The notes: generated from the sequence alone by a model not told the origin. 64,000 nucleotides of DNA from Thermococcus sp. CX2 (GCF_012027555.1 NZ_SNUQ01000003.1:163101-227100), one strand, 5' to 3'. Counted from the first letter of the stretch, positions 53,057-63,156 are shown. Numbers and translations: made by a program.

Positions 53057-55195
53057 ATGGTGTGGACCTTGGATTTGATAATGCTTGCATCGGAGGAAAC
53101 GCTTATTGAGAACGTCATCGAGCTATTGAAGAGAATGGGCTTTAGGAACTACGAGAAGGTTGCAAGCAAGAAAGAGTGGGGAATTGATGTAGTTGCCATA
53201 CGCGATGATCCCATCTCTGGAACGGAAAAGCTCGTTATAGCGATTCACCCCAAGGGGCTCGCCGCTTCTCGAGACGTTAACGTCTTTGCCGGCCTCGTGG
53301 ATAAATACAAGGCCGACAAGGGGATACTTATCTCGATCATGGGGTTTACAAAGGACGCTAAGGTTCTAATTTCGAGGGAATACAGGGGAAGGGTAATCCC
53401 GTGGGACGGTGAGAAGCTCGTCTCGCTCTTCAACAACTACTCCATCGAGCCTCCCTCTGAGCTTATCAGAATGGCAGAGACTAAGAAAGAGAAGAAAGTT
53501 GAGGAGAGTCCGCTCGAGGAGTTCGAACTAGATGCTCCCCTGCTGTATGAGTTCTCAGCCGATAGTGTCGTTAAGAAGGTTGCCTCCTTTGCCTCCTCGA
53601 AGTATCCGATAAAGGCAGAGGAAGTTGAGCTCGAGTCTCTCTCAGTTACCCTATCTAGCGCCTACATTTTCTCGTGGTCCGTTGAGGGCGGAGATGAGAA
53701 GGATAAGGCCGTTGTTTTCTCGTCCGATAAAGTCGTCCTCAGGGCCACATCCGACGAGAAGCTTCGCGTTCCTATCACAAAGACCCTTCTCAATGACCGC
53801 TCCATAATACGCGCCACCGAGAGGAATATCGAAGTTCCAATAAGCCCAAGTGAGGCCGTTCTTATACTCAAATCAAAGGCCTCAAAAGACCTGAACGTCC
53901 CCGAGGGCAAGGTGGTCATCCACGAGAGGAAGAAGGTGTATGTTCCGAAGGTGGCCGAGCTTGAGCTCAAGGTCGGGGACAACAGGGCGAGAGCGGAGAT
54001 AAACCTCGAGAGTGGTGAAATTGAATTCAACATATCGCCCCTTCCGGATGAATATTTTGTGAAGAAAGCAGAGAACCTGGTTATGGACTCCATCGGAGAC
54101 GAGCCCACTGAAATCGGGCTGAAGAGGGAGAAGGGAAAGGTGAAAATTACTGGAAGAACCGAGAGGTTCTCCTTCGAGGTTTCGTTCAACGAGTACACTG
54201 GGCGGCCCCATAGGATGGAGTGCCTGATGAGCGATGAGGCTCTCAATGAGCTCCTGAAGACGGTCTATCCCAACGGGCAGCTTTTGGGTCTGGAGAAGAA
54301 CAAAAAACTCGTGATCGCCGAGGTTCTGGTTGAGGACGGCATTGCCGTCCTTGAGGTTGATCTCACGAGGGGGAGCTATGCCGAGGTGAGAAAGCTTCCT
54401 TCGCCGGAGGACGCATACAAGAACGTCAAAGATGTCATAGAGGGCAACTTCCCCCTCAGGAATCTGGAGCTTAAAGGCTACCGCGTGCTCGAGCATAAGT
54501 ACCTCGAGCTGAACCTGGAGAGCGAGGATGGAAAGGCAATCGTGAAAGTCGATGGTGCCACGGGGGATGTCCTTGACTACCTTATTGAAATAAAGCCCGA
54601 ACGTGCCAAGGAGATAGTAGCCGGTAGGTACCCGAACTTCACAATAACTTCTATTGAGGAGGCCGATGCAGAGTACATTGTCTCGGCTGAAGACGAGAAA
54701 CACGAAGTGAAGATCCGCGTGGGCAAGGACGGAAAGTTCGTTAAGGAGATTGACAGGATCCTCAAACGGGGGCTGGCGGAGAAAATCGCCGAGGAGAAGG
54801 CTAAGGAAATCGACGAGGAGGCAGTCCTCAAGGGAATTGAACTTCACGAGCACTGGGAGGTCGAATTTGCTGGAGGGACTAAGGTTGGAAAGTTCCTCCT
54901 CCACAGGGCCACGGGGGAGATTCTCAGCCAGGACGTCCGCTTCACGGAGATAGCAATAGAAGCAATGTACCGCGAGCACATCAGAAAGAAATACGGAGAG
55001 GAGAACCCAAAAACGGAGAGACTGGCCCACTACAAAGATAAGGCTTACATCAACCTCAAGCTTTCAGGAAATGACAGGTTCTACTACGCCAGAATCGATA
55101 CCAGAACTGGAAGGATACTCAGCGAGGATACCGTGCCAATAAAGGGGATAACCTCAAAATTAAAGAGGATACAGCTGGAGAGCAAGTACAAGTGA
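53057..55195 (+). CDS. Mrr-like nuclease domain fused to repeated PepSY-like units
   Basis: Residues 10-120 resemble the Mrr-type restriction endonuclease core: ENVIELLKRMGFRNYEK, the Asp in WGIDVVAI, the Lys in VIAIHPKG (the usual Q/E-x-K reads H-P-K), then VFAGLVDKYKADKGILISIMGFTKDA. The remaining 590 residues are unlike it. Several units of about 75 residues end in a VDGATGDV or IDTRTGRI turn, as in PepSY domains, with no membrane segment or signal peptide. TTTATAAAAT at 52995-53004 is the TATA box. The start is uncertain (53054, 53057 or GTG 53060) behind GGGTGAGA. The DNA-cleaving ability is doubtful given the changed motif. Confidence 0.75.
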   Translation: MVWTLDLIMLASEETLIENVIELLKRMGFRNYEKVASKKEWGIDVVAIRDDPISGTEKLVIAIHPKGLAASRDVNVFAGLVDKYKADKGILISIMGFTKDAKVLISREYRGRVIPWDGEKLVSLFNNYSIEPPSELIRMAETKKEKKVEESPLEEFELDAPLLYEFSADSVVKKVASFASSKYPIKAEEVELESLSVTLSSAYIFSWSVEGGDEKDKAVVFSSDKVVLRATSDEKLRVPITKTLLNDRSIIRATERNIEVPISPSEAVLILKSKASKDLNVPEGKVVIHERKKVYVPKVAELELKVGDNRARAEINLESGEIEFNISPLPDEYFVKKAENLVMDSIGDEPTEIGLKREKGKVKITGRTERFSFEVSFNEYTGRPHRMECLMSDEALNELLKTVYPNGQLLGLEKNKKLVIAEVLVEDGIAVLEVDLTRGSYAEVRKLPSPEDAYKNVKDVIEGNFPLRNLELKGYRVLEHKYLELNLESEDGKAIVKVDGATGDVLDYLIEIKPERAKEIVAGRYPNFTITSIEEADAEYIVSAEDEKHEVKIRVGKDGKFVKEIDRILKRGLAEKIAEEKAKEIDEEAVLKGIELHEHWEVEFAGGTKVGKFLLHRATGEILSQDVRFTEIAIEAMYREHIRKKYGEENPKTERLAHYKDKAYINLKLSGNDRFYYARIDTRTGRILSEDTVPIKGITSKLKRIQLESKYK

Positions 55196-55196
55196 G

Positions 55197-55820
55197 TCAT
55201 GCCATCAGCATGTTTTCTATCATCCTGATGGCTTCCACTATTTTCTTTTCCGGCTTTTCTTCGTTCCTCGGTATCTCAAGGTTGATGACGAGCCTCTCTT
55301 CCTTCTCGTCCTCGAGGTCGTATATCTCAAGCTCCTCTATCTCGACGTCCTCGAAGATGCTCTCTATCTCGGGGCTGATTATCTTTTTGTCGTTGCCGTA
55401 AACTTCGACCCTGACCATATCGTCGGTGGTTGATGCGACCACAACTATCTCGTAGGAGCCGATCTTCTTGATGAACCTTATGACGCTGCCGTACCCCTCG
55501 ATCTCCTCCCTGAAGCCGAGCTGGCGCATTGTGCTCCTTATCGCCTCAGTCTTGCTCTTTATCTTGTTGAGAATCCTCTCGCGGAGTTTGTAGCTCTCCT
55601 CAAGGGCCTTTTTTATTCCCTCGCCGGTCTTGTCGACCGTTCCCTCCCATATGCCTATGACCTTGATACCCGATGACGTGGGCCTGAGCTCTATTTTAAT
55701 TGATTTAACATCAAAGTCTCTCAGGTCATCTATTTTAAGCTCGCCAAGGGTGAGTATGTCAAACTCTATTCTCACGAGGTTACCAAAGGCCTTCCCCTTA
55801 AACTTCACCTTCACCACCAT
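55197..55820 (-). CDS. Conserved Thermococcales-type protein, unknown
   Basis: The 207-residue soluble protein has strand-rich halves flanking a basic helix (GIKKALEESYKLRERILNKIKSK), with an acidic stretch (IFEDVEIEELEIYDLEDEKEE) near the C-terminus. It has no cysteine, membrane helix or catalytic motif. It converges on the Mrr/PepSY gene with one base between the stops. Confidence 0.72.
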   Translation of the reverse strand: MVVKVKFKGKAFGNLVRIEFDILTLGELKIDDLRDFDVKSIKIELRPTSSGIKVIGIWEGTVDKTGEGIKKALEESYKLRERILNKIKSKTEAIRSTMRQLGFREEIEGYGSVIRFIKKIGSYEIVVVASTTDDMVRVEVYGNDKKIISPEIESIFEDVEIEELEIYDLEDEKEERLVINLEIPRNEEKPEKKIVEAIRMIENMLMA

Positions 55821-55908
55821 GGTGGGGTTCAGGGGATGGTTTAAAAACTCTTCTCTTCCTAGACTCTCAAAAGTGGGCAGAGAGTAATAAGAAAAGGGAA
55901 AATGCCTC

Positions 55909-57909
55909 TCACTTCCTCCTTCTAAGGAGGAGTGGAATCATCACCAGACCAACGAGAGCGGCTGGACCGCAGGTGCTTTCGCCAGAGGCAGTTGAGGTGG
56001 TTGTAGTTGTTGTGGCAGTGCCCGAGTATGTGTACTCAGCTTCTCCAGTGTTGCCGTAGAAGTCGGTCGCTATGACCTTGATGGTGAAGCTCTCTGCGTC
56101 CACTCCAGGAATCTCGGTGAAGTAGGTTGCTTCAACCTCAGCCGGCTTCATCGAGAAGGCTGGATACTCAGCAACGACCTTTCCGTCGACGATGACCTCA
56201 ACTTTCATGTCCTTGATTCCGACGTTGTCGTTGGCGCTGATGTAGACCTTAAAGGCCTGTCCCGGCTTGGGTTTGCTCGGCGAGAGGTAGCCGATGCTCA
56301 CCTCTGGTGCCTTGGTATCGGTCTCTTTGACCACTGCTATCTGGCTCACTCCCTCTGGAACGGTGACGTTGAGGAGCATGTAGTAGGTTCCGCTGATTTC
56401 CCTCTCGCCCAGGACGGTGTAGGTTATGTTGGTGGCCTGCGGGTCTATCTTAGCTCCTTCTGGAATCTCGAGGACAAGCGGCCCGCTGATGCTCTGGCCG
56501 AGCTCGTTGATGAACTTGACTGCCGTCCCCTCTTCACCGTTCTGCCTGAAGACTATGAACTTCTGCGGTATCGGGAGGGAGATTATCGTGTTCTCGGCGA
56601 AGAGGTCGTCCACGAACGGGAACTCAACCTTTCCATCGGAATAGACATAGATGACCTGGGAGCCGTACCAGGAGGGCTGGGTGTAGCCCCTGTTAATGTC
56701 AGTCTGGCTCGGTGGGTTGCTGGTCTTATCCGGGGCGCCAGTGGTGGTGAGGGTGTAGAACCAGTGCTCGTTGCCGTTCTTGTCGATGTAGAGGACGGGC
56801 TTGTCCTTGTGTATGTGTCCGCTGAGGATGAGCTTGACATTGTACTCCTCCACTATCTGGAGGAACTTCCTTGCGATGTCCTCATATTCCCCGTTCTTTC
56901 CGACCCAGTCCCAGCTGGCGAGCTTCTTTATCTGCTGCCAGTCGTTGTCGTCGAAGGCAGTAAGGTTCTCAACGACTCCTCCTTCGTACCTGCTTATGTA
57001 CCAGAACGGGTGGTGGACGAGGACTATGGGTATCTTGCCTGGGTGATCCTTGAGAACCTGCTCCATCCACTCGAGCTGCTCCATCTCGGGGTGCCTCTCC
57101 TCGCCGCGGCTGTCGAGTCCTATGATGATGAAGTTCCCGATGACCTCATAGAAGTACCTCGGGCCAACGTATTCGGTGTAGTAGGTCGGTGGGTGGTCAT
57201 GGTTGCCCTTCACGCTTATGAAAGGTGTTCCGGCAGCCGTGGCGTGGAGTATGGCCTCGTCGAGCATCTGATAACCTGCCCTGTCGCCGTTGGTGTCGAC
57301 ATCGTCACCTGTAGCGAGGATAATGTTCACAATGTTCTCTCCATTCGAACCCACCATTGCGTAGTACGTCATGAAGCTGTCGGTAGCGGTGTAGCTGTGC
57401 AGGGGTATCGGATTCTGGCAGTACTTGAGTATCTCGGTGATGCTCTTCTGGAAGTAGTCACCGCAGACGAGCCCCATCTTGGAGCCGCTCGTGACGTGGA
57501 GGTCGCTTCCCTGGGCTATCCTGAGAACAGTGGGTGCCTCCTTCATGACCCACACGCCGTTGGGTATGGTTACCTCGCCCTTGTCGCTCTTGACGACGAG
57601 GAAATAGACATCTGGGGTTGCATCATCAGGTATCTTGGCCTTTATTACACCGTTCTCAGTGCCTAGTATCTGGAGGTCGTAGGGACCGTGGAGAATTGAG
57701 ATTATCTGGAGGCTCTGGATTGTAACCCCCTCAGCGGGGTAGATTTCAATTGTGTCTCCGGGGAGCCCTATCGCTGGAGCACCTGGAAGTGGTTTGACTA
57801 AAACCTCTCCTGGGGCGAGGTCAGTTGCTACGGCTGAAACGGTGGTCGTTGGAATTGCTGCCAAGGTAAAAAGAGCTACCAACAGGGCTATTATTCTTTT
57901 GCCCAGCAT
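55909..57909 (-). CDS. Secreted calcineurin-type metallophosphoesterase with CGP-CTERM tail
   Basis: After a signal peptide (to about 26) and a beta-sandwich domain (about 27-125), the metal-binding set runs from IAQGSDLHVT through ILATGDDVDTNGD, SVKGNHDHPP and VLVHHPFW to LILSGHIHKDKPV. An Ig-like domain follows (TDTKAPEVSIGYLSPSKPKPG). A Thr/Ser linker precedes the terminal sorting signal: TCGPAALVGL, hydrophobic residues and RRRK, the CGP-CTERM form of Thermococcales. The protein should be processed and held on the cell surface. Its phosphoester substrate is unknown. Confidence 0.93.
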   Translation of the reverse strand: MLGKRIIALLVALFTLAAIPTTTVSAVATDLAPGEVLVKPLPGAPAIGLPGDTIEIYPAEGVTIQSLQIISILHGPYDLQILGTENGVIKAKIPDDATPDVYFLVVKSDKGEVTIPNGVWVMKEAPTVLRIAQGSDLHVTSGSKMGLVCGDYFQKSITEILKYCQNPIPLHSYTATDSFMTYYAMVGSNGENIVNIILATGDDVDTNGDRAGYQMLDEAILHATAAGTPFISVKGNHDHPPTYYTEYVGPRYFYEVIGNFIIIGLDSRGEERHPEMEQLEWMEQVLKDHPGKIPIVLVHHPFWYISRYEGGVVENLTAFDDNDWQQIKKLASWDWVGKNGEYEDIARKFLQIVEEYNVKLILSGHIHKDKPVLYIDKNGNEHWFYTLTTTGAPDKTSNPPSQTDINRGYTQPSWYGSQVIYVYSDGKVEFPFVDDLFAENTIISLPIPQKFIVFRQNGEEGTAVKFINELGQSISGPLVLEIPEGAKIDPQATNITYTVLGEREISGTYYMLLNVTVPEGVSQIAVVKETDTKAPEVSIGYLSPSKPKPGQAFKVYISANDNVGIKDMKVEVIVDGKVVAEYPAFSMKPAEVEATYFTEIPGVDAESFTIKVIATDFYGNTGEAEYTYSGTATTTTTTSTASGESTCGPAALVGLVMIPLLLRRRK

Positions 57910-57978
57910 GGTATCACCAAAACATCCATAGGAAAAACTGGATTATAAGTTTTCCCTTTCTAAACAGCGTTTTGAAGC

Positions 57979-58578
57979 TCAGGGGTTCCATCTGAGCGAC
58001 GAGACTGCCCATCCCATCATTTTCTCGGCAATTTCGGAGTTTCCGCCGAAGCGTTTGTACATCTGATAGTTTATCCAAATTCGCTCGTAGAGGTTCCTTG
58101 CCAGCTCAACCTTTACCTCCCTCGTGGCCACGAAGAGCCTCGTCAAATCAACCGCCATTTCGAGGAGAAGGTAATCGGCACGGCTTATGGGTCGAGGGGG
58201 AAGGGAACCCTCTATAACCCCCTCTGGTTTGAGGGAACACCTGAGAACGGTGGCCTTTCCGAGCTTGTCCTCGTGGGTTTCTTCCATGAGCTTAACTTCC
58301 CCATAAACCCCCGGAAGGCCTTTAATCCAGCGATGGGGCTTTCTCTCCGCGAACTCAACGTTCACTGGAATGTTTAGCGCGAGCTTGACCAAGAGCTCGA
58401 CGTCGTTCGTTATCTGAATCGAGGCGTATGGATGGGCTTTCAGCTCCTCGGCACTTCTCCCACCGAAGAGCTTGAAGTTGAGAGCCTCTCCCTTCCTGAC
58501 CACACCTACTGGAGTGGCATTGGAGTGCGTAACCAGGAGAACCTCGTAAACCTGTCCTTCGTTGAACAGTTCGAGCAT
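57979..58578 (-). CDS. DUF447 family protein
   Basis: The 199-residue protein has the archaeal DUF447 pattern (YEVLLVTHSNATPVGVVRKGE, AHPYASIQITNDVELLVKLALN, SRADYLLLEMAVDLTRLF). The N-terminal part resembles split-barrel flavin-binding proteins. The ATG at 58578 follows GGTGGCACGG. It lies 34 bases after the ABC ATPase on the same strand and may be cotranscribed with the importer, though no functional link is known. Confidence 0.87.
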   Translation of the reverse strand: MLELFNEGQVYEVLLVTHSNATPVGVVRKGEALNFKLFGGRSAEELKAHPYASIQITNDVELLVKLALNIPVNVEFAERKPHRWIKGLPGVYGEVKLMEETHEDKLGKATVLRCSLKPEGVIEGSLPPRPISRADYLLLEMAVDLTRLFVATREVKVELARNLYERIWINYQMYKRFGGNSEIAEKMMGWAVSSLRWNP

Positions 58579-58612
58579 CCGTGCCACCAAAGGGAAATGG
58601 AGAAAAGGGAAT

Positions 58613-59677
58613 TTAAAGCTGCTGCTTTGGAAGGACGATTATATCGTCCCTATCAACGTAGAATGTGACCTCTTGGAGCGGCCTGAGGTGGGCAACTTCC
58701 TTGTCGCTGATGGTTCTGGAGATAATCCTGGTCTCTCCGAAGAGGCCAACGACCTCGACAAAGAAGCCGTAGTACTCGATGAGGTCTACTGTTCCGGTGA
58801 ATGAGACCGCATTCTCGACGGGCTTGAGCTTTATCCTCTCGGGCCTTATGACGATAACGACTTTGTCGCTCTTCTCGGTGTAGTAGAGGCCATCCAGCCT
58901 TATGCCCTCGAACTCGACGGTAACCCTGTCCCCGTTCCTCTCGACGACTTTAGCCGGAATGACGTTGGTCTTGCCCATAAAGCTGGCTACGAACTCTGTC
59001 CTGGGGCTCTCGTATATCTCCTTGGGAGTTCCGACCTGCTCAACCGTTCCGACGTTCATAACGGCTATTCTGTCGCTGATTGCCATGGCCTCCTCCTGGT
59101 CGTGGGTGACGTAGAGGACTGTTATTCCAAGCTCGCGCTGAATCCTCCTTATCTCGGAACGCATCTCAAGCCTGAGTTTGGCATCGAGGTTGCTCAGAGG
59201 CTCGTCGAGGAGGAGTATCTTTGGCTCGACTACCAAGGCCCTAGCGATGGCGACACGCTGCTGCTGACCGCCGGAGAGCTGGGTTGGATATCTATCCTCG
59301 AAGCCCGAGAGCTTGACCAGCTCCAGCGCCCACTTGACCTTCCTCTCTATCTCATCCTTCGGAAGCTTCTTGATCTTCAGACCGTAGGCGACGTTGTCGA
59401 ACACCGTCATGTGTGGCCAGAGGGCGTAGTTCTGGAAGACTAAAACTGCTCCCCTCTCGCTGGAGCTCATGTAGGTAACGTCCTGGTCGTCGAACCAGAT
59501 GGTTCCGCTGTCCGGGAAGTCAAGGCCAGCTATTATTCTCAAGGTTGTGGACTTTCCACATCCGCTCGGTCCGAGCAGGGTGAAGAGCTCGCCGTGCTTT
59601 ATGTCAAGGTTTATTCCCTTGAGGGCGACGGTGTCTCCAAAGGTTTTGACGATGTTCTCAAGCTTGACCTCAACCAT
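58613..59677 (-). CDS. ABC importer ATP-binding protein (FbpC/PotA-like)
   Basis: The 354-residue protein has Walker A GPSGCGKST, the signature LSGGQQQRVAIARAL, Walker B ILLLDEPLSNLDA and the switch His in YVTHDQEEAMAISDRIAVMN. A C-terminal TOBE domain (from about 245) is typical of CUT1/Fbp-class importers. GAGGTGATGGAA sets the ATG at 59677. The permease gene ends ten bases upstream and the binding protein two genes upstream, giving an ABC set of the iron(III)/thiamine/phosphonate class. Confidence 0.94.
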   Translation of the reverse strand: MVEVKLENIVKTFGDTVALKGINLDIKHGELFTLLGPSGCGKSTTLRIIAGLDFPDSGTIWFDDQDVTYMSSSERGAVLVFQNYALWPHMTVFDNVAYGLKIKKLPKDEIERKVKWALELVKLSGFEDRYPTQLSGGQQQRVAIARALVVEPKILLLDEPLSNLDAKLRLEMRSEIRRIQRELGITVLYVTHDQEEAMAISDRIAVMNVGTVEQVGTPKEIYESPRTEFVASFMGKTNVIPAKVVERNGDRVTVEFEGIRLDGLYYTEKSDKVVIVIRPERIKLKPVENAVSFTGTVDLIEYYGFFVEVVGLFGETRIISRTISDKEVAHLRPLQEVTFYVDRDDIIVLPKQQL

Positions 59678-59687
59678 TTCCATCACC

Positions 59688-61529
59688 TCATGTGAGACCG
59701 ATGAAGGAGTACCTCTGCTTGGTCAGCAGGTTGACAATCACGATTGACGTTATCTGCACCACGATGAGGAGCACACCCATCGCGGCCACTATGTGGACGC
59801 TTCCAGTTGCTCCCCTGAGGACTTCGGCCATGTAAGCGGTCATCGGCATCTTATCTGGCTGCATTGCACCGAGGGTTATGCTCGTGCTCGTCTCGCTCAT
59901 GGCATAGACGAAGCTCAGCATCGCGCCTCCGAAGACGTTTAGGTAAATCAGAGGCATGAGGACGCTTGCTATGGTCTTCCACCTCGTTGCGCCGAGGTTC
60001 ATGGCCGCTTCCTCAAGGGAAACGTGGACCTGCTGCAGTCCGGCGTAAGTTGAGCGCGCCGCGAAGGGCAGACGCCTGATGGAGTAGGCCAGTATGAGCA
60101 CAAACGCCGGGTTGAAGGCGTTGAGGTTCGTTGGGTCGAGGAAGGTTCCCTTAAAGGCCGATGAGAAGAAGTAGAAGTATCCCATCGCCACGACGATACC
60201 TGGGACGGCCATGGGCAGTATGACAACGCTCTCGAGTATTGGTCCGAGCTTGCCCTTGAACCTGCCCGCGGCATAGGATGACGTGATTGAGAGCAGGATT
60301 ATGAGCACTATGGCCGATCCAGCGTAGGTGAGGCTGTTGACGATGGCGGAGCTGACCTGTGGATCAGTGAACATCATCTTGATCCAGTCGAGGGTGAAGC
60401 CCTGCGGGAGCGGGGTGGTGCTCCACTGCTCCGAGAAGGCGAGCATTATGACACCCATCTGCGGGAAGATGGTGAAGATCAGCAGCGGAACGAGGACGAG
60501 GTAGATTATAGCGGCCTGCCAGGGCTTGGGCTTTGAAACGCGCGGCTTCCACCTTCCGCCCTTGCTTATCATCGAGTACTGCCTCAGGCTGACGTACTTC
60601 CTGATTCCAAGGAAGGCCGCTATGGCCAATACGAGCATGATTATCGAGAGGGCCGCTATCTTGGGGCTGGTGACACCGAGCTCGTTGATGAAGCTGCTGT
60701 ATATCTCGTAGGAGATAAGCTTCTTGGCGAATGGGTGGCTGTGGAAGACTATTGGCGCGGCCAAATCCTCGAGGCTGAAGATGAAGACGAGCGTCGCTCC
60801 GGCGGCTATGCCCGGAAGGGCGAGCGGGAAGGTCACCGTCCTGAAGAGGTGGAAGCCTTTGCTTCCGAGGTTTTCGGCCTGCTCCTCCAGGGTTGGGTCG
60901 ATGTTGATGAAGCTCGCATAGGCGTTGAGGTATACTATTGGATAGTAGGCCATTATCTGCGCCAGCGCGACACCGGCGAGGCCATCAACCTTAATGAGCG
61001 GAAGAATGCCGAGGATGTCGTGGAAGATGTAGTTGAACACTCCGTTTATGGCGAACATCTTCTTGATGACGTAGGCGTTGACGAAAGGAGTGACGAGCAG
61101 CGGGATGAAGAGCAGAATTCTGAGGATGTTCTTGCCCTTGAAGTCGTAGCGGGCCATAACGAAGGCGAAGACCGTTCCGAGGATGGCCGTGGCCAGGGTG
61201 ACAACAATCGCCAGTATGATTGAGTTGAGAATGATTCCAAAGTCGAGGCCTTCAAAGAGGTAGAGGGTTTCTCCTCCCGGCCCCGGGACGACTTTGACGA
61301 GCTCTCCGTCGGGTCTAAAGCTTATGTACGTTGGGTCCGTTAGTATGCTTCTGAACCACTCAAGGGAGAAGTGTCCGTCGTATATGAAGGCCACACCGAG
61401 CATTAAAACCACGGGAATTATCAAGAATAGCGCTATGTAGCTGAGTGGAAACAGATACGAAAAAGCTACTATCGGCTCGAAGAGCGGCGTTCCAAACAGC
61501 CTCTCGCTCCATTTGCTGACTTTGGCCAA
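59688..61529 (-). CDS. ABC importer permease, two permease domains fused (FbpB-like)
   Basis: The 613 residues hold about twelve membrane helices and two EAA loops: LEEQAENLGSKGFHLF in the first half and LEEAAMNLGATRWKTI in the second. One chain therefore replaces two permease subunits, as in FbpB. The chosen start is the TTG at 61529, six bases after GGAGGTG; the frame stays open upstream. The ATPase gene follows after ten bases. Confidence 0.93.
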   Translation of the reverse strand: MAKVSKWSERLFGTPLFEPIVAFSYLFPLSYIALFLIIPVVLMLGVAFIYDGHFSLEWFRSILTDPTYISFRPDGELVKVVPGPGGETLYLFEGLDFGIILNSIILAIVVTLATAILGTVFAFVMARYDFKGKNILRILLFIPLLVTPFVNAYVIKKMFAINGVFNYIFHDILGILPLIKVDGLAGVALAQIMAYYPIVYLNAYASFINIDPTLEEQAENLGSKGFHLFRTVTFPLALPGIAAGATLVFIFSLEDLAAPIVFHSHPFAKKLISYEIYSSFINELGVTSPKIAALSIIMLVLAIAAFLGIRKYVSLRQYSMISKGGRWKPRVSKPKPWQAAIIYLVLVPLLIFTIFPQMGVIMLAFSEQWSTTPLPQGFTLDWIKMMFTDPQVSSAIVNSLTYAGSAIVLIILLSITSSYAAGRFKGKLGPILESVVILPMAVPGIVVAMGYFYFFSSAFKGTFLDPTNLNAFNPAFVLILAYSIRRLPFAARSTYAGLQQVHVSLEEAAMNLGATRWKTIASVLMPLIYLNVFGGAMLSFVYAMSETSTSITLGAMQPDKMPMTAYMAEVLRGATGSVHIVAAMGVLLIVVQITSIVIVNLLTKQRYSFIGLT

Positions 61530-61664
61530 ATTGAACACCTCCTTGGGTTTATGTCTTGCCAACTACCACTGGCCGAACTGTCCTGTTTAAAAATCGTGGG
61601 TTTAAATAGTTTGCCGTGAGAATGTTAAAGAGAAGAAAATTAAGAAAAGCGCGGGCGCGGCCCT

Positions 61665-63062
61665 TCAGCCGCCGATGAGTTCTTTGAGCTGCCTTTCGAC
61701 GTCAAGGTACTTCTGCCTCGCTGATTCTTTCCACTCGGTCATTATCTGGTCCCTGAAGTTGGCGTCCTCCAGGAGCTTGTCGTTTATCTTGGCCGCGTAC
61801 TCCTCGGTGAGGGTTACTTCCTGGCCAGTCTCTGGGTCTTTGAACTTTATCGGGGCGAGCAGCTGAGCCTTGAGCTGCTCGAACTGTTCGTCGGTTATCT
61901 TGCCCTCATTGTGGGCCTGGACGAGCTCTACCCAGACCCTGTGAAGGTCGGCGTTGGCATCAACGAGGGTGGCCTTGAAGTACTGCTTGACGACGTTAAC
62001 GGTCTTGAGAGCCCTGGCATCATCGAAGTATATGCCCTGGGCCTGGAGGGTGAGGTTGTAAGCCTTCCAGAGGTCGGGCCTCTGCTTTCCTGCGTCGGTA
62101 TAGAAGATCTTCGGGTTAACCGGCATCCTGTTAACGTGTTCGTCGAGCCATATCTTCTGACCGTCGGTAAGGAGCCAGTAGATGAAGGCGTAAGCAGCAT
62201 CGACCTTGTCAGGTGAGATGCTCTTGACGATGGCTATCGGGTCACCGTTGAGGACGCTCTCCCCGCTTGGGATTATGTAGACACACTCCGGGTTCTGCTT
62301 CATTGCGGTGTATCCGTAGAAGTCGATGGTGGTACCAACGGCGATGTTTCCTGCTATGACGTCGTCCCTAACGGCATCGCTCGCGTCGTATATCTTGGCG
62401 TTGGCGGCTATCTGGGTGAGAATCTGCCAGCCCTTGTCCCAGCCGAAGGCCTGGAGGATGATCTGGTAAATCCTCGTGTTGGAGGTGCTCCTAGTCGGGT
62501 CAGCAATTCCGACCATCTGCGGGTCCATGGCGAAGGCCTCACTTCCAAGGTCCTCCCACTTCTTGGGCTCCGGGAGGTTCCACTGCTTGAGAACCTGCTG
62601 GTTGATGGTAAATCCGAAGGAGGAAAGCGCAGCTGCTATCCAGTAGACCTTGCCGTCGTCGCCGTACCTGATGAGTGGGATACCGTTTATCTCTTCTCTA
62701 ATGTCGGTTCCGATGAGACCGAGAATCTTTTCGTCCTCTATTGGCTTGAGATAGCCGAGCTTGTTGAGATCATCGAAGAGGGTTGGACCACCGCCCCATG
62801 CGAGGTCGGCATCGCCGCTGTCAATGAGCTTGATCCAGGTCGCTTCTGTGGCCTTGACGAACTTGAGGTCAACGATGTTGTACTGCTTGGCGACATCGCT
62901 ATTGAGGAACTCTTCCTTGGTGAGCTTCTGTATGGTGGTGTCGTGTCTCGTTAAGATAACAAGGGTTATTCCAGAAGACCCGCCGTTGCTGCTGATACAG
63001 CCGCTCGCAACGACGCTAAGGGCAAGGAGCAAAATAAGGCCGATTGATGCCAGCTTCTTCAT
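61665..63062 (-). CDS. ABC importer substrate-binding lipoprotein (family 1)
   Basis: The 465-residue precursor has a signal peptide with lipobox VASGC (Cys22) and a short Ser/Gly linker. It then has a two-lobe binding-protein fold (LVILTRHDTTIQKL, DADLAWGGGPTLFDDL, YWIAAALSSFGFTINQQVL, IVKSISPDKVDAAYAFIYWLLTDGQKIWLDEH). It resembles iron(III)-, thiamine- and polyamine-type binding proteins, with an extra helical C-terminal region (about 370-465) not usual in Fbp. The long C-terminus and unknown ligand make the substrate open. GGTGATAA precedes the ATG. Confidence 0.92.
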   Translation of the reverse strand: MKKLASIGLILLLALSVVASGCISSNGGSSGITLVILTRHDTTIQKLTKEEFLNSDVAKQYNIVDLKFVKATEATWIKLIDSGDADLAWGGGPTLFDDLNKLGYLKPIEDEKILGLIGTDIREEINGIPLIRYGDDGKVYWIAAALSSFGFTINQQVLKQWNLPEPKKWEDLGSEAFAMDPQMVGIADPTRSTSNTRIYQIILQAFGWDKGWQILTQIAANAKIYDASDAVRDDVIAGNIAVGTTIDFYGYTAMKQNPECVYIIPSGESVLNGDPIAIVKSISPDKVDAAYAFIYWLLTDGQKIWLDEHVNRMPVNPKIFYTDAGKQRPDLWKAYNLTLQAQGIYFDDARALKTVNVVKQYFKATLVDANADLHRVWVELVQAHNEGKITDEQFEQLKAQLLAPIKFKDPETGQEVTLTEEYAAKINDKLLEDANFRDQIMTEWKESARQKYLDVERQLKELIGG

Positions 63063-63156
63063 GGTTTATCACCTGCTTATGTTCAATCGGTTGAAATTGC
63101 TCAAAGTCAATAAAAAATTAATGGTTCAAAAGGCAAAGAAAAGTGGGGAGAAGAAA

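Noticed and set aside
53882..55030. 382-codon open frame on the minus strand
   Set aside because: It lies entirely antisense to the Mrr/PepSY gene, whose protein is coherent; the antisense product is Leu/Val-rich without domain pattern or ribosome site, a common artefact of biased codons.
56764..57666. 300-codon open frame on the plus strand
   Set aside because: It is antisense to the metallophosphoesterase, which has clear motifs and a CGP-CTERM tail; the plus-strand product has low complexity and no start context.
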